64,000 bases of DNA from Sanguibacter hominis ATCC BAA-789 (GTDB lineage: Bacteria > Actinomycetota > Actinomycetes > Actinomycetales > Cellulomonadaceae). A model generated the notes under the pieces. The model had not been told where the DNA came from. It saw only the letters and a list, made by a program, of their open reading frames with translations, and ran no database searches. The translations under genes and the position numbers were made by a program. How positions within the stretch are numbered: the stretch's first letter is position 1; every line of letters starts with the position of its first letter. This document shows positions 50,946 to 59,179 of this stretch, in pieces. The DNA lies in NCBI RefSeq assembly GCF_012396185.1, contig NZ_JAAXOW010000001.1:620001-684000 (forward strand). The letters run 5' to 3'.

Positions 50946-52204
50946 CCCTCCACGGTATCGCGCGGCTGCCGCGCGAGCGGCGTGGCGGCACCCGCGATGA
51001 CGAGCCCGAGCGCGACCGGGACGAGGATCGTCGCGAGCGCGTGCCGGTACCCCAGGTGCTCCGCGAGCAGGCCGATCAGCGGCGGGCCCATGAAGAACGC
51101 CGTGTAACCGATCGTCGAGACGACGCTCACGCGCGCGGCCGCGCGCCGCGGGTCGTCAGCCGCGGCGCTCATGCCCACCGGGAAGCCCAGCGCGGCACCG
51201 AAGCCCCACAGCACGACGCCGACGAGCGCGAGCCACATCCACGGCGCGAACGCGAACAGCGCGAGCCCTGAGAACGCGAGACCGCCGAGGAGGCGCAGGA
51301 CCGTGACACGGCCGAGCCGGTCGAGCAGGTTCGTGCCCAGCAGACGCATGCCGGTCATCGCGACGAGGAACACCGTGAGCGCCATCGCGCCCGTGGCCTC
51401 GTCCTTGCCGAAGCCGTCGGCGACGGCCAGCCCGACCCAGTCGTTCGCCGACCCTTCCGTGAGCGCGGCAGCCAGGACGATGAGGCCCACCAGGATCGTG
51501 CGCGGCTCGAGCCACGCCCCGAAGACCGAGCCTCGCTCCTCCGCGGCGGCGGCCTCGCCGTCGGCCGCAGGAACGTGCTCGTCGAGCTCGCGGCCAGCGG
51601 CCGGCAGCAGCGCACGCACCGCGACCATGACGAGCACGAGGCTCAGCACGACGGCGCCGGGGAGGTGCCACGACACCGGGACGCCGAGGCGCGCCATGAG
51701 CGCGCCGAGCGCCGAACCGATGATCGTGCCGAGGGAGAACCCGGCGTGCAGCCGCGGCATGATCGTGCGGCCGACCGCCTGCTCGACGATCGCGCCCTCG
51801 AGGTTCATCGCGGCGTCCCACACCGCGGTGCCGATGCCGACGACGACGAGCGCGACGCGCAGGACGGCGACGTCGCCCTGAGCGATCGCCCACGCCGCGA
51901 TGCTGTACCCGACGACGTTGATGGCCGCGAAGACGACGATCGTGCGACGCGCACCGAGACGCTCCATGATCCAGCCTGAGAGCGGGAGCGCGATGATCGA
52001 GCCGAACGCGACGAACAGCAGGAGCATGCCCATCTCGGTCTCCTTGAGACCGAGCGAGTTGCGCACACCGACGAGACGAGAGGCCCACGACGCGAAGTTG
52101 AAGCCATTGAGGACGAAGATCGCGAAGACGGCCCACGCGGCGACGGTCGCCTTGCGCGCGAGCGCGGCCTCGGACGAGGCAGGTGAGGTCACGGGGTCGT
52201 GCAC
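50942..52204 (-). CDS. MFS transporter, copy 1
   Basis: A 420-residue major facilitator with about 12 hydrophobic segments and a charged central loop near residues 200-230. It aligns with the next gene throughout (LTEGSANDWVGLAVADGFGK versus LSEGAANDWLSISVVDDFGR). The two also share GAAL-PIG-like motifs. The GTG start overlaps the neighbour's stop by 16 bases. Substrate unknown; LacI control suggests a sugar or derivative. Confidence 0.88.
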   Translation of the reverse strand: MHDPVTSPASSEAALARKATVAAWAVFAIFVLNGFNFASWASRLVGVRNSLGLKETEMGMLLLFVAFGSIIALPLSGWIMERLGARRTIVVFAAINVVGYSIAAWAIAQGDVAVLRVALVVVGIGTAVWDAAMNLEGAIVEQAVGRTIMPRLHAGFSLGTIIGSALGALMARLGVPVSWHLPGAVVLSLVLVMVAVRALLPAAGRELDEHVPAADGEAAAAEERGSVFGAWLEPRTILVGLIVLAAALTEGSANDWVGLAVADGFGKDEATGAMALTVFLVAMTGMRLLGTNLLDRLGRVTVLRLLGGLAFSGLALFAFAPWMWLALVGVVLWGFGAALGFPVGMSAAADDPRRAAARVSVVSTIGYTAFFMGPPLIGLLAEHLGYRHALATILVPVALGLVIAGAATPLARQPRDTVEG

Positions 52205-53580
52205 AGGAGCACCTCTTCCTCGTCGTGCGCCGTGTCGGCGTGCGGGGCCACGAGCTGGTCGGTCTCCCCCTCGGCAGCAGGACCGTCGGTCGCAGGCTCG
52301 CGGGCTGCGGTCGCGTCACCGGGCAGCGGTGCGAGCGGGGTCCGCACCTCCTGGCGGCGTGCCTGCGCGGAGAGCAGCACGGACACGACGAGCCCGACGA
52401 CGATGAGCGTGAGCGCATAGCGCGTCGTCAGGTGCTCGGCAGCGAAGCCGAGGAGCGGAGGCGCGGCGATCGACGCGGTCGACGAGAAGGCGGACACGAC
52501 CGAGACGCGCGACGGCGCCTTGAGCGGGTCGTCCGAGGCAGCGGCGATGCCGATCGGGTACGCGAGCGCAGCGCCCGCGCCCCACAGAGCCACGCCGACG
52601 ACGGCGAGCACGAAGGACGGCGCCGCACCGAACAGGGCGAGACCGACGATCGACGCGACCCCCGAGACGCGCAGCACGGGCACGCGCCCGTAGCGGTCGA
52701 TGAGACCCGTCCCGCCCAGCCGCACGACCGTCATCGAGCCGACGAAGACGCCGAACACGATCGCGCCCGTCGCCTCGGTGCGACCGAAGTCGTCGACGAC
52801 GGAGATCGAGAGCCAGTCGTTCGCGGCTCCCTCGGAGAGCGAGGCCGCCATGATGACGAGCCCGAGGAGGAGGGTGCGCTTCTCGCGCCACCCAGCGAGC
52901 GACGCTCCGAGACGCCGACGGGGGCGGAGGAACTCGACGTCACCGTCGGTCGGCTCGGGGCGGGCTGTGACGTGCTCGACGAGGGTGACGTGCGGGATCG
53001 CGAGGAGGCGCCAGACGAGCAGCACGCCCGCCGAGATGCCGAACTGGACCGGCACGGACACGCCGCCCCACGACGCGGCGGCACCGAGGAGCGTGCCGAG
53101 CAGGGCGCCGATCGAGAAGCAGGCGTGGAACTGCGGGATGATCGTGCGCCCGACGGCGCGCTCGATCTGCGCGGACTCGACGTTGAACGGCACGTTGTTG
53201 AGGGCGAAGGACATGCCGTTGAGGAAGATGCCCGCGCACACGAGCGGGAGCGACGAGATGCCGACGCCGATCGCGAGCAAGGTCATGGCCGTGACGAACC
53301 CGACGGTCGCAGCCGACATCGTGCGGCGCGAGCCGAAGCGCTGCAGGATCGGCCCCGCGGCGGTGACCATGAGCAGCGACCCGACCGCCCCGACGAGCAG
53401 CACGACGCCGAGCTCGGACTCCGCGATGCCGAGGCTCTTGCGGATCGACGGCAGGCGCGACAGCCAGCTCGACATCATGATGCCGAGGAGCGCGAAGAGG
53501 CTCATCAGGTACCAGCGCGCGGCGGTGACGGTGCGTGCGGGGACGGCAGCGGCGGGCGCTGCAGGCGGGGACGTGCTCAT
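52189..53580 (-). CDS. MFS transporter, copy 2
   Basis: A 463-residue major facilitator, paralogue of copy 1, with an extra N-terminal Ala/Pro stretch and a longer C-terminal tail. Motifs include SWLSRLPSIRKSLGIAESEL and GAAASWGGVSVPVQFGISAG. It lies directly downstream of a LacI-type operator overlapping its promoter. Likely exporter or importer of a carbohydrate-related compound; substrate unknown. Confidence 0.88.
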   Translation of the reverse strand: MSTSPPAAPAAAVPARTVTAARWYLMSLFALLGIMMSSWLSRLPSIRKSLGIAESELGVVLLVGAVGSLLMVTAAGPILQRFGSRRTMSAATVGFVTAMTLLAIGVGISSLPLVCAGIFLNGMSFALNNVPFNVESAQIERAVGRTIIPQFHACFSIGALLGTLLGAAASWGGVSVPVQFGISAGVLLVWRLLAIPHVTLVEHVTARPEPTDGDVEFLRPRRRLGASLAGWREKRTLLLGLVIMAASLSEGAANDWLSISVVDDFGRTEATGAIVFGVFVGSMTVVRLGGTGLIDRYGRVPVLRVSGVASIVGLALFGAAPSFVLAVVGVALWGAGAALAYPIGIAAASDDPLKAPSRVSVVSAFSSTASIAAPPLLGFAAEHLTTRYALTLIVVGLVVSVLLSAQARRQEVRTPLAPLPGDATAAREPATDGPAAEGETDQLVAPHADTAHDEEEVLLCTTP

Positions 53581-53614
53581 GGTCTGCTCTCAGGTCGGGG
53601 TGTGGACCCCGAAG

Positions 53615-53643
53615 TTGATCGAATCGTTTCGAGGACGGGTCAA
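53615..53643 (-). promoter_or_regulatory. Promoter with LacI-type operator
   Basis: TTGACC (53638-53643) and GATCAA (53615-53620) are spaced by 17 bases on the minus strand. The operator TCGAATCGTTTCGA (53619-53632) overlaps the -10 and spacer. Its arms TCGAA/TTCGA and central CG match LacI/GalR-type sites, so repression by the adjacent lacI product is likely. Confidence 0.65.
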
Positions 53644-53724
53644 GTCTCCTCGCGGGGAGGGAACCTCGTCAATGCAGATCGGCGTAAATTCTTGGCCACG
53701 AGCAGGTAACCCGGGCGACCTTCG

Positions 53725-54810
53725 TCACAGCGCCGGCGGCGGACCCGTCGTCGTCCCCACGCGCAGCTCGACCGGCAGGACGACCTCCGTCACGCCACGC
53801 CCCTGGAGCAGCGCGTCGACAGCGTGCCCGAGCGCCTCCCCCTTCGCCTCGAGCGGCTGCGTGACCGTCGTCAACGAGTCCGTCCCGAGCCACGGCAGGT
53901 CCACGCCGTCGAAACCAACGACCGACACGTCCTCCGGGACGCGCAGACCCATCTCGCGCGCAGCGAGCACCACACCTGCCGCCAGGAGGTCCGACTGCGC
54001 GACGATCGCCGTCGGACGCTTCGCCGGGTCGGGCCACCGCGCCGGGTCGAGGATCAGCCGCGCCGCGTCGGCGCCGCTCTCCACGAGCGACGCGGGCGTC
54101 TCGTACGTCGCGACGACCTCGAGCCGGGACTCCTCGAGCGCCTCGAGACGGTTGCGCGTCGGCGTCCAGTCGATCTCCTCGTCACGCGGGTTCTCGATCC
54201 AGCCCGCCTTGCGGCCCATCCGGAACGGGAGGGTCACGTTCGCGACTCGCCGGTGCCCGAGCCCGTAGAGGTGCTCGGCGAGCTCCGCGAAGCCGCCGCG
54301 GTCGTCGATCGCCACGAGGGAGCAACCAGGCGCGGCGTTGCCCTCGCCGATGACGACAGGGATGGAGCGGCGGCGCAGCACCTCGAGCCGCGGGTCGTCC
54401 ACGTGGGCACCCCAGATGAGGACGGCGACATCCATGCCGCTCGTCTCGAGCAGCGGGTCGACCTTCATCGCCCCCTTCTCGTCCGACTCCATGCCCGGGA
54501 TGAGCATCACGCCGAGACGGAGCTCGCTCAGCGTCGAGACGAGTCCGTCGAGCATCTGGATCGACACCGGGTCACGAAAGCTGCGCTTGACCTTGTCCCC
54601 GATCACGACACCGACGATGCCGTGGCGGCCCGAGCGGAGCTGGCGGCCGAGCGCGTTGGGCCCGGCGTACCCGAGCGTGGCGGCGGCAGCGTGGACGCGC
54701 TCGCGCGTCTGCTCGGCGATGGGGCCCGCTCCGGAGAACGCGAGCGACGCGGTCGACACCGAGACGCCGGCCTCACGGGCGACGTCCGACAGCGTGGGGC
54801 GTCGAGACAT
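53725..54810 (-). CDS. LacI-family transcriptional regulator
   Basis: A 361-residue repressor. The N-terminal HTH is PTLSDVAREAGVSVSTASLA, followed by the hinge region and LGYAGPNALGRQLRSGRHGI. A periplasmic-binding-protein-like sensor domain (IAQS-like TAIVAQSDLLAAGVVLAARE and EDVSVVGFDGVDLPWLGTD) completes it. AAGGAG precedes the ATG. It lies directly upstream of the MFS pair and its expected operator. Inducer unknown. Confidence 0.93.
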   Translation of the reverse strand: MSRRPTLSDVAREAGVSVSTASLAFSGAGPIAEQTRERVHAAAATLGYAGPNALGRQLRSGRHGIVGVVIGDKVKRSFRDPVSIQMLDGLVSTLSELRLGVMLIPGMESDEKGAMKVDPLLETSGMDVAVLIWGAHVDDPRLEVLRRRSIPVVIGEGNAAPGCSLVAIDDRGGFAELAEHLYGLGHRRVANVTLPFRMGRKAGWIENPRDEEIDWTPTRNRLEALEESRLEVVATYETPASLVESGADAARLILDPARWPDPAKRPTAIVAQSDLLAAGVVLAAREMGLRVPEDVSVVGFDGVDLPWLGTDSLTTVTQPLEAKGEALGHAVDALLQGRGVTEVVLPVELRVGTTTGPPPAL

Positions 54811-54877
54811 CCGGGAACTCCTTCATGGCACGCGCGTCACGGGATGACCGCAGGTGCCTGCACCATATCGTCCCGGC

Positions 54878-55306
54878 TCAGGCCAGGCGGACGACCGCCT
54901 GGCTCTTGGCGAGGACGCGCGCGCCCTCGAAGGTCACCGTCAGGTCGATGCGGGCGGTGCCCGCCTCAGCGTCGAGGGCCCCGACGACGCCGGTGACCTC
55001 GACCGTGCTCGCTCCTGGGCTGGGCACGGTGACAGGGCGGGAGAACCGCGTCTGGTAGTCGACGACGGCGCCCGGGTCCTGGGCCCAGTCCGTCACGAGC
55101 GCGACGACGGAGCCCATCGTGAGCATGCCGTGCGCGATCACGCCGGGCAGGCCGACCGACTGCGCGACGACGTCGTTCCAGTGGATCGGGTTGAAGTCCC
55201 CGCTCGCACCGGCGTAGCGGACCAGGCTGGCGCGGTCGAGCACGACCGTGCGCGTGCCGATTCCCTGGCCGACCTCGAGATCGGCGAGCTGCGGCCGGGC
55301 GCTCAT
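54878..55306 (-). CDS. hadB: MaoC-type (3R)-hydroxyacyl dehydratase, HadB-like
   Basis: A 142-residue hot-dog-fold dehydratase. The hydratase motif GDFNPIHWNDVVAQ holds the catalytic Asp and His. It overlaps hadA by four bases. In mycobacteria HadAB make the dehydratase of FAS-II; the pair is kept next to rpmG in many actinobacteria, including those without mycolic acids, where the role is less clear. Confidence 0.9.
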   Translation of the reverse strand: MSARPQLADLEVGQGIGTRTVVLDRASLVRYAGASGDFNPIHWNDVVAQSVGLPGVIAHGMLTMGSVVALVTDWAQDPGAVVDYQTRFSRPVTVPSPGASTVEVTGVVGALDAEAGTARIDLTVTFEGARVLAKSQAVVRLA

Positions 55307-55758
55307 GCGTCTCCTCCCCGCACGGCGAGGGTCGACCGGACGGTCGCGACATGGTCGGTCAGCGCGGCGTCGCCGAAGAGCTCGCAGCGGGTGGTGACCA
55401 TCGCGAGACCCGCGCGCTCGACGACGGCGTCGACGTGCAGGACCGTGGTGATCTCGTCACCGGCGACGATCGGCCGGTGGTGGGTGAAACGCTCGTCCGC
55501 GTGGACCACGCGGGAGAAGTCGATGCCCGCGTCCGGGTCCTCGATGAGCTGCGCCTCCGCGCGCTGCGCGATGATCACCGCGAACGTGACCGGCGCGACG
55601 ATGTCCGGATAGCCCAAACCCCGCGCTGCCTCGGAGTCGAGGTGCGCGGGGTGGGTGTTGCCTGTTGCTGCAGCGAACTCGCGGATCTTCTCGCGCGCTA
55701 CCTGGTAGGGCGCGTTCGGAGCGTACTCACGGCCGGCGTACGACGCGTTGATCGACAC
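55303..55758 (-). CDS. hadA: MaoC N-terminal-type dehydratase subunit, HadA-like
   Basis: A 151-residue hot-dog protein, the non-catalytic or FAS1-like partner of HadB. Recognised by ASYAGREYAPNAPYQVAREK and IVAPVTFAVIIAQRAEAQLI. The GTG at 55758 is the best family-like start (VSINASYAGREY), though no clear ribosome site precedes it, so it may be leaderless or coupled. It starts 29 bases after rpmG. Confidence 0.85.
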   Translation of the reverse strand: MSINASYAGREYAPNAPYQVAREKIREFAAATGNTHPAHLDSEAARGLGYPDIVAPVTFAVIIAQRAEAQLIEDPDAGIDFSRVVHADERFTHHRPIVAGDEITTVLHVDAVVERAGLAMVTTRCELFGDAALTDHVATVRSTLAVRGGDA

Positions 55759-55787
55759 GAGGGCTGGCAGCGGCGAGCTGACGAAGG

Positions 55788-55958
55788 TCAGCGAGTCTCG
55801 CGGTGCGAGGTCTTCTTGCCGCAGCGCGGGCAGAACTTCGCAAGCTCGAGACGGTCGGGGTCGTTCCGACGGTTCTTCTTGGTGATGTAGTTGCGCTCCT
55901 TGCAGTCCACGCACGCGAGCGTGATCTTGGGGCGAACGTCAGTGCTCTTGCTAGCCAC
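55788..55958 (-). CDS. rpmG: 50S ribosomal protein L33, zinc-binding type
   Basis: A 56-residue L33 with two CxxC pairs, CVDC and CPRC, the zinc-binding form. The GTG at 55958 gives the standard start ([19 protein letters not shown]). It lies between hadA and tRNA-Met, the conserved actinobacterial order. Confidence 0.96.
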   Translation of the reverse strand: MASKSTDVRPKITLACVDCKERNYITKKNRRNDPDRLELAKFCPRCGKKTSHRETR

Positions 55959-56039
55959 GGTCTTGCCACCTCTCGCACCCGCAGGGGGTGCAATTGCTCC
56001 TGTGTCCGCGCGCCGCCGGCCGGCGTGCGGTGTCGTTCT

Positions 56040-56116
56040 TGGTAGCGGAGGCGGGGCTCGAACCCGCGACCTCACGATTATGAGTCGTGCGCTCTGACCA
56101 GCTGAGCTACCCCGCC
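56040..56116 (-). tRNA. metT: tRNA-Met (anticodon CAT)
   Basis: A 77-base cloverleaf with CCA encoded. The anticodon loop is CTCATAA with anticodon CAT. The acceptor GGCGGGG pairs with CTCCGCT with two wobble pairs. The paired first acceptor base (G1-U72) and the position next to rpmG support the elongator rather than the initiator. Confidence 0.95.
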
Positions 56117-56217
56117 TCGAACGATGTCGTGCGACACCACGCTGATGCTCACCGAACCAGGTCCGAGCATCGATCGCGCGGACAATGATCCCACGATCGA
56201 CGACAAAGCACCAACAG

Positions 56218-56289
56218 AGCCCCCGATGGGAATCGGACCCATGACCTCAGTCTTACCAAGACTGCGCTCTACCACTGAGCTACGGGGGC
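56218..56289 (-). tRNA. thrT: tRNA-Thr (anticodon GGT)
   Basis: A 72-base cloverleaf. Acceptor GCCCCCG pairs with CGGGGGC, and the anticodon loop TTGGTAA holds GGT. CCA is not encoded. Confidence 0.96.
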
Positions 56290-56340
56290 AGCGCGGAAAA
56301 CACTACCTGCTCTGCGGCAGGAAGCGAAATCGGCTCGATA

Positions 56341-56360
56341 CCGCGGTTCCGCGACCGCGG
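56341..56360 (-). terminator. Hairpin after the MYG1-family gene
   Basis: CCGCGG arms flank an 8-base loop, eight bases past the stop. The stem is short, so terminator function is likely but not certain. Confidence 0.4.
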
Positions 56361-56367
56361 ACCGGCG

Positions 56368-57234
56368 TCAGTCCGCGAGGGCGAGCTCGACGAGGCGCAG
56401 CGCTCCCTCACGGCTCTGCGCCGCGCAGATGAAGGCCGCCTTGTGGCAGAACACCGCGTCCTGCACGCCCGTCACCTCGGCGAGCGCCTCGCCGTCGAGC
56501 CCGCGCCACGCGTCCGGGAACGGCTTCCGCGAGCCGAACTCCGAGCCCGCAGGCCGCACCGTCTGCACGGTCCAGGCGCCCGTCGCGCCCGGGAACACGG
56601 TGTAGAGCAGCTCGGGCTGCGCCGTCGCGATGCCGCCGTGCGGCATGAAGCGGTCGAGCACGACGACACGCTTGTCCGACGACGTGCGGTAGGCAGCGAG
56701 GAACTCCTCCTCCGCCGCGAAGCCTGCCTCGTAGGAGCGCTTGAGCCGGGTGAGGATCTGCGTGGCGAAACCCACAGCGACCTCGAACTGCGAGTCGAAG
56801 CTCTCCTCCTCGCCGATCGGGTTGAACAGCCCCAGCACGGTCGACACGTCCACCGGCGGCGTGCCGAGGTCGGAGACCGTGTAGAGGTCCTGGCCGTTGT
56901 CGACCGCGTCGATCGCCGTCACGAGACGACGGTCGATCTTGCCCCAGACGCGCTCGTCACCACCGCAGAACTCGAGGCCGTAGTGCTGCCACAGCAGCCC
57001 GAACGCCGAGTAGAGGATGCCCGACGGCCGTGCACCCGACGTGAGCTGGTGGTGGTCGAAACGGCGCGCAGCGGCGTCGTACGTACCGCCCACGTCCAGC
57101 ACGACGTCCGCGCCGTCGAGCACCTCCTTGTCGCGCGAGCGCACGACCTGTGCGTCGGGGAACAGCTGCGTCAGGAGGGCGACGCCGAACACGTCGTCGG
57201 CATGGAACTTCCCGTTGTGGGTGGCGATGATCAC
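56368..57234 (-). CDS. MYG1/UPF0160-family metal-dependent nuclease
   Basis: A 288-residue protein of the MYG1 family (DHH superfamily). It begins MIIATHNGKFHADDVFGVAL, has DVGGTYDAAARRFDHHQL (DHH motif) and ends with FCHKAAFICAAQSREGALRL. Eukaryotic MYG1 is an RNA exonuclease; bacterial members are poorly studied. It stands alone between tRNA-Thr and the Pst-like cluster. Confidence 0.88.
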   Translation of the reverse strand: MIIATHNGKFHADDVFGVALLTQLFPDAQVVRSRDKEVLDGADVVLDVGGTYDAAARRFDHHQLTSGARPSGILYSAFGLLWQHYGLEFCGGDERVWGKIDRRLVTAIDAVDNGQDLYTVSDLGTPPVDVSTVLGLFNPIGEEESFDSQFEVAVGFATQILTRLKRSYEAGFAAEEEFLAAYRTSSDKRVVVLDRFMPHGGIATAQPELLYTVFPGATGAWTVQTVRPAGSEFGSRKPFPDAWRGLDGEALAEVTGVQDAVFCHKAAFICAAQSREGALRLVELALAD

Positions 57235-57286
57235 CGAGCCACCCTATGCCGCGCACCCGGCACCCCACGCACGGGCGCCCGGCCCG

Positions 57287-58171
57287 TCAGCCGAACCGGC
57301 CCTCCACATAGTCCCGCGTACGCGGGTCCTGCGGAGCGCCGAACATCGCCGCCGTCGGCCCGTGCTCGACGATCCCGCCCGGGGTCCCCGCCTCGGCGAG
57401 GAAGAACGCGCACCGGTCCGAGACCCGCGCCGCCTGCTGCATGTTGTGGGTCACGATGACGATCGTCACCTCACCGGCGAGGTCCGCGATCGTCTCCTCG
57501 ACCCGCCGCGTCGACGTCGGGTCGAGCGCCGAGCAGGGCTCGTCCATGAGCAGCACCCGGGGACGGACGGCGAGCGAGCGCGCGATGCAGAGCCGCTGCT
57601 GCTGCCCGCCCGAGAGCCCCCCACCGGGAGCCCGCAGCCGGTCCTTGACCTCGGTCCACAGGCCCGCCTTGGTGAGGCACTCCTCGACGAGCTCAGCCCG
57701 CTGCGACGCCGAGGAACGCACGCCCGTCAGGGCGAGCCCCGCCACCACGTTGTCCTGGATCGACATCGCCGGGAACGGGTTGGGCTTCTGGAACACCATG
57801 CCGATGTCACGGCGAGCCTCCGTCACCCGCCGCCGCGCGTCATAGACGTCCTGGCCGTCGAGCAGCACCTCACCCGCGAGCGCCGCAGAAGGAACCAGCT
57901 CGTGCATGCGGTTGAGGATCCGTAAGAACGTCGACTTGCCGCAGCCGGACGGGCCGATGAGCGCCGTCACCCCACCCGCAGGCATCGTCAGCGACACGCG
58001 CTCGAGCACCTTGTGGCTGCCGAACCACGCGGAGACGTCACGCGCCTCCAGCTCGGCAGGCCCAGCGCGCAGCGCCTCGGGAGGGGGCGCCGCGGGTGCG
58101 CGCGTCGCGCCATCGGGACGCGGCTCGAGGCCGGCCAGCGCGGGGCGGGGGATCGTCTGCGTCGCTTCCAT
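57287..58171 (-). CDS. pstB: PstB-type phosphate ABC transporter ATPase
   Basis: A 294-residue ABC ATPase. Walker A is GPSGCGKS, the signature is LSGGQQQR, and Walker B is VLLMDEPCSALDP, the last two PstB-like. It has about 45 extra N-terminal residues rich in Ala/Pro. ATG at 58171 is preferred; an in-frame ATG at 58201 is possible. No permease genes (pstC/pstA) lie in the window; they may be upstream beyond its right edge, or the ATPase may serve a divergent system. Confidence 0.88.
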   Translation of the reverse strand: MEATQTIPRPALAGLEPRPDGATRAPAAPPPEALRAGPAELEARDVSAWFGSHKVLERVSLTMPAGGVTALIGPSGCGKSTFLRILNRMHELVPSAALAGEVLLDGQDVYDARRRVTEARRDIGMVFQKPNPFPAMSIQDNVVAGLALTGVRSSASQRAELVEECLTKAGLWTEVKDRLRAPGGGLSGGQQQRLCIARSLAVRPRVLLMDEPCSALDPTSTRRVEETIADLAGEVTIVIVTHNMQQAARVSDRCAFFLAEAGTPGGIVEHGPTAAMFGAPQDPRTRDYVEGRFG

Positions 58172-58251
58172 GGTCACCGGACCAGCGTGCCGGGCCAGCA
58201 TGACGAGCAGAGGGACGGCGGATGAACACGTGGCCCTGATCGTCGTGGCGG

Positions 58252-59160
58252 TCAGATCAGGTTGGGCAGCATCACGAGGAGCTGCTCGGAGGCGAGCACG
58301 GCAGCGAGGAGCACGAGCGGCGCCCCGACCACCCACGCCGGCCCCACCGTCCACCACCGGCGCAGCAGGACGAGCACCGAGATCGCCAGACCCAGCCCGA
58401 GCAGCGCGAGCACCGCCGTCGGCCAGCCCGAGACGTCCGCGCTGAACGCGGCCTCCTGCCCGCCGAGCGCCGCGAGCTGCACCGCCGCGACCGGCGTGGG
58501 CTGCGCCGGGGTGACGAGCCGCGCGTCGACCCGCAGGACGTCCGTCGGCAGGTACGCCGTGCCCGACGCCGACACGAGCGTCAGCCGCCCGGCCCCGCTC
58601 GCGAGCGGCGCCGGCACCGGGTCCCCGGACCGCCGGACGCCGACGACCTCGTAGACCGCCTCCCCCTGCCCCGTCGTCGTACGGACCTCGTCGCCCGGGA
58701 CGAGCTCGTCCAGCCGACCGAACGGGCCCCCGGCGACCGCCTGACGCCCCATCACGACGCTGGCCCCCGCCTGCCCTGGCAGGACCGTGTCGCGGCGGTG
58801 GCCCGGACCCGACAGGAGGATCGACGAGGTCGTGCCCTCGAGCACGACCTCGTCGATCCCGAGGCGCGGCACCTCGACCGTCGCGACCGCGGTGCCCGGC
58901 TCGAGGAGCCGGTCCGCGGCCGTGAGCTGCCCGACCGGCGCGGTGCCGTCGGCCAGCTCGAGGCGGAAGGAGCCGTACGCGACGTGCTGGTCACGCGCGT
59001 ACCGCAGGGGCGACACGACGGTCGCCTGCAGCACGACGCTCAGCAGGATCAGCGCCACCACGCCGAGCGCGGTGCCGATCCACCGCGCCTGCTGCGCCGG
59101 CCCGGCTGACGGCCAGGCGCCCTCCACGTCGGGCAGCAGGGTGTGGTCGATCGTCGTCAC
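58252..59160 (-). CDS. Sortase-fold protein lacking catalytic residues
   Basis: A 302-residue membrane protein: one N-terminal helix, a sortase-like beta barrel near residues 90-215 (ATVEVPRLGIDEVVLEGTTS, PFGRLDELVPGDEV), and two C-terminal helices. In active sortases the barrel carries a His in a GHR-type motif and a Cys in TLxTC. Here the equivalents are Arg139 (VMGRQAV) and Ala198 (LTLVSASG), so it should be inactive. The nearby Arg of LRVDARL is kept. It sits between PstS-like and PstB genes. Likely a structural or binding pseudo-enzyme. Confidence 0.8.
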   Translation of the reverse strand: MTTIDHTLLPDVEGAWPSAGPAQQARWIGTALGVVALILLSVVLQATVVSPLRYARDQHVAYGSFRLELADGTAPVGQLTAADRLLEPGTAVATVEVPRLGIDEVVLEGTTSSILLSGPGHRRDTVLPGQAGASVVMGRQAVAGGPFGRLDELVPGDEVRTTTGQGEAVYEVVGVRRSGDPVPAPLASGAGRLTLVSASGTAYLPTDVLRVDARLVTPAQPTPVAAVQLAALGGQEAAFSADVSGWPTAVLALLGLGLAISVLVLLRRWWTVGPAWVVGAPLVLLAAVLASEQLLVMLPNLI

Positions 59161-59179
59161 GACGGCTCCTTCCGGATGG

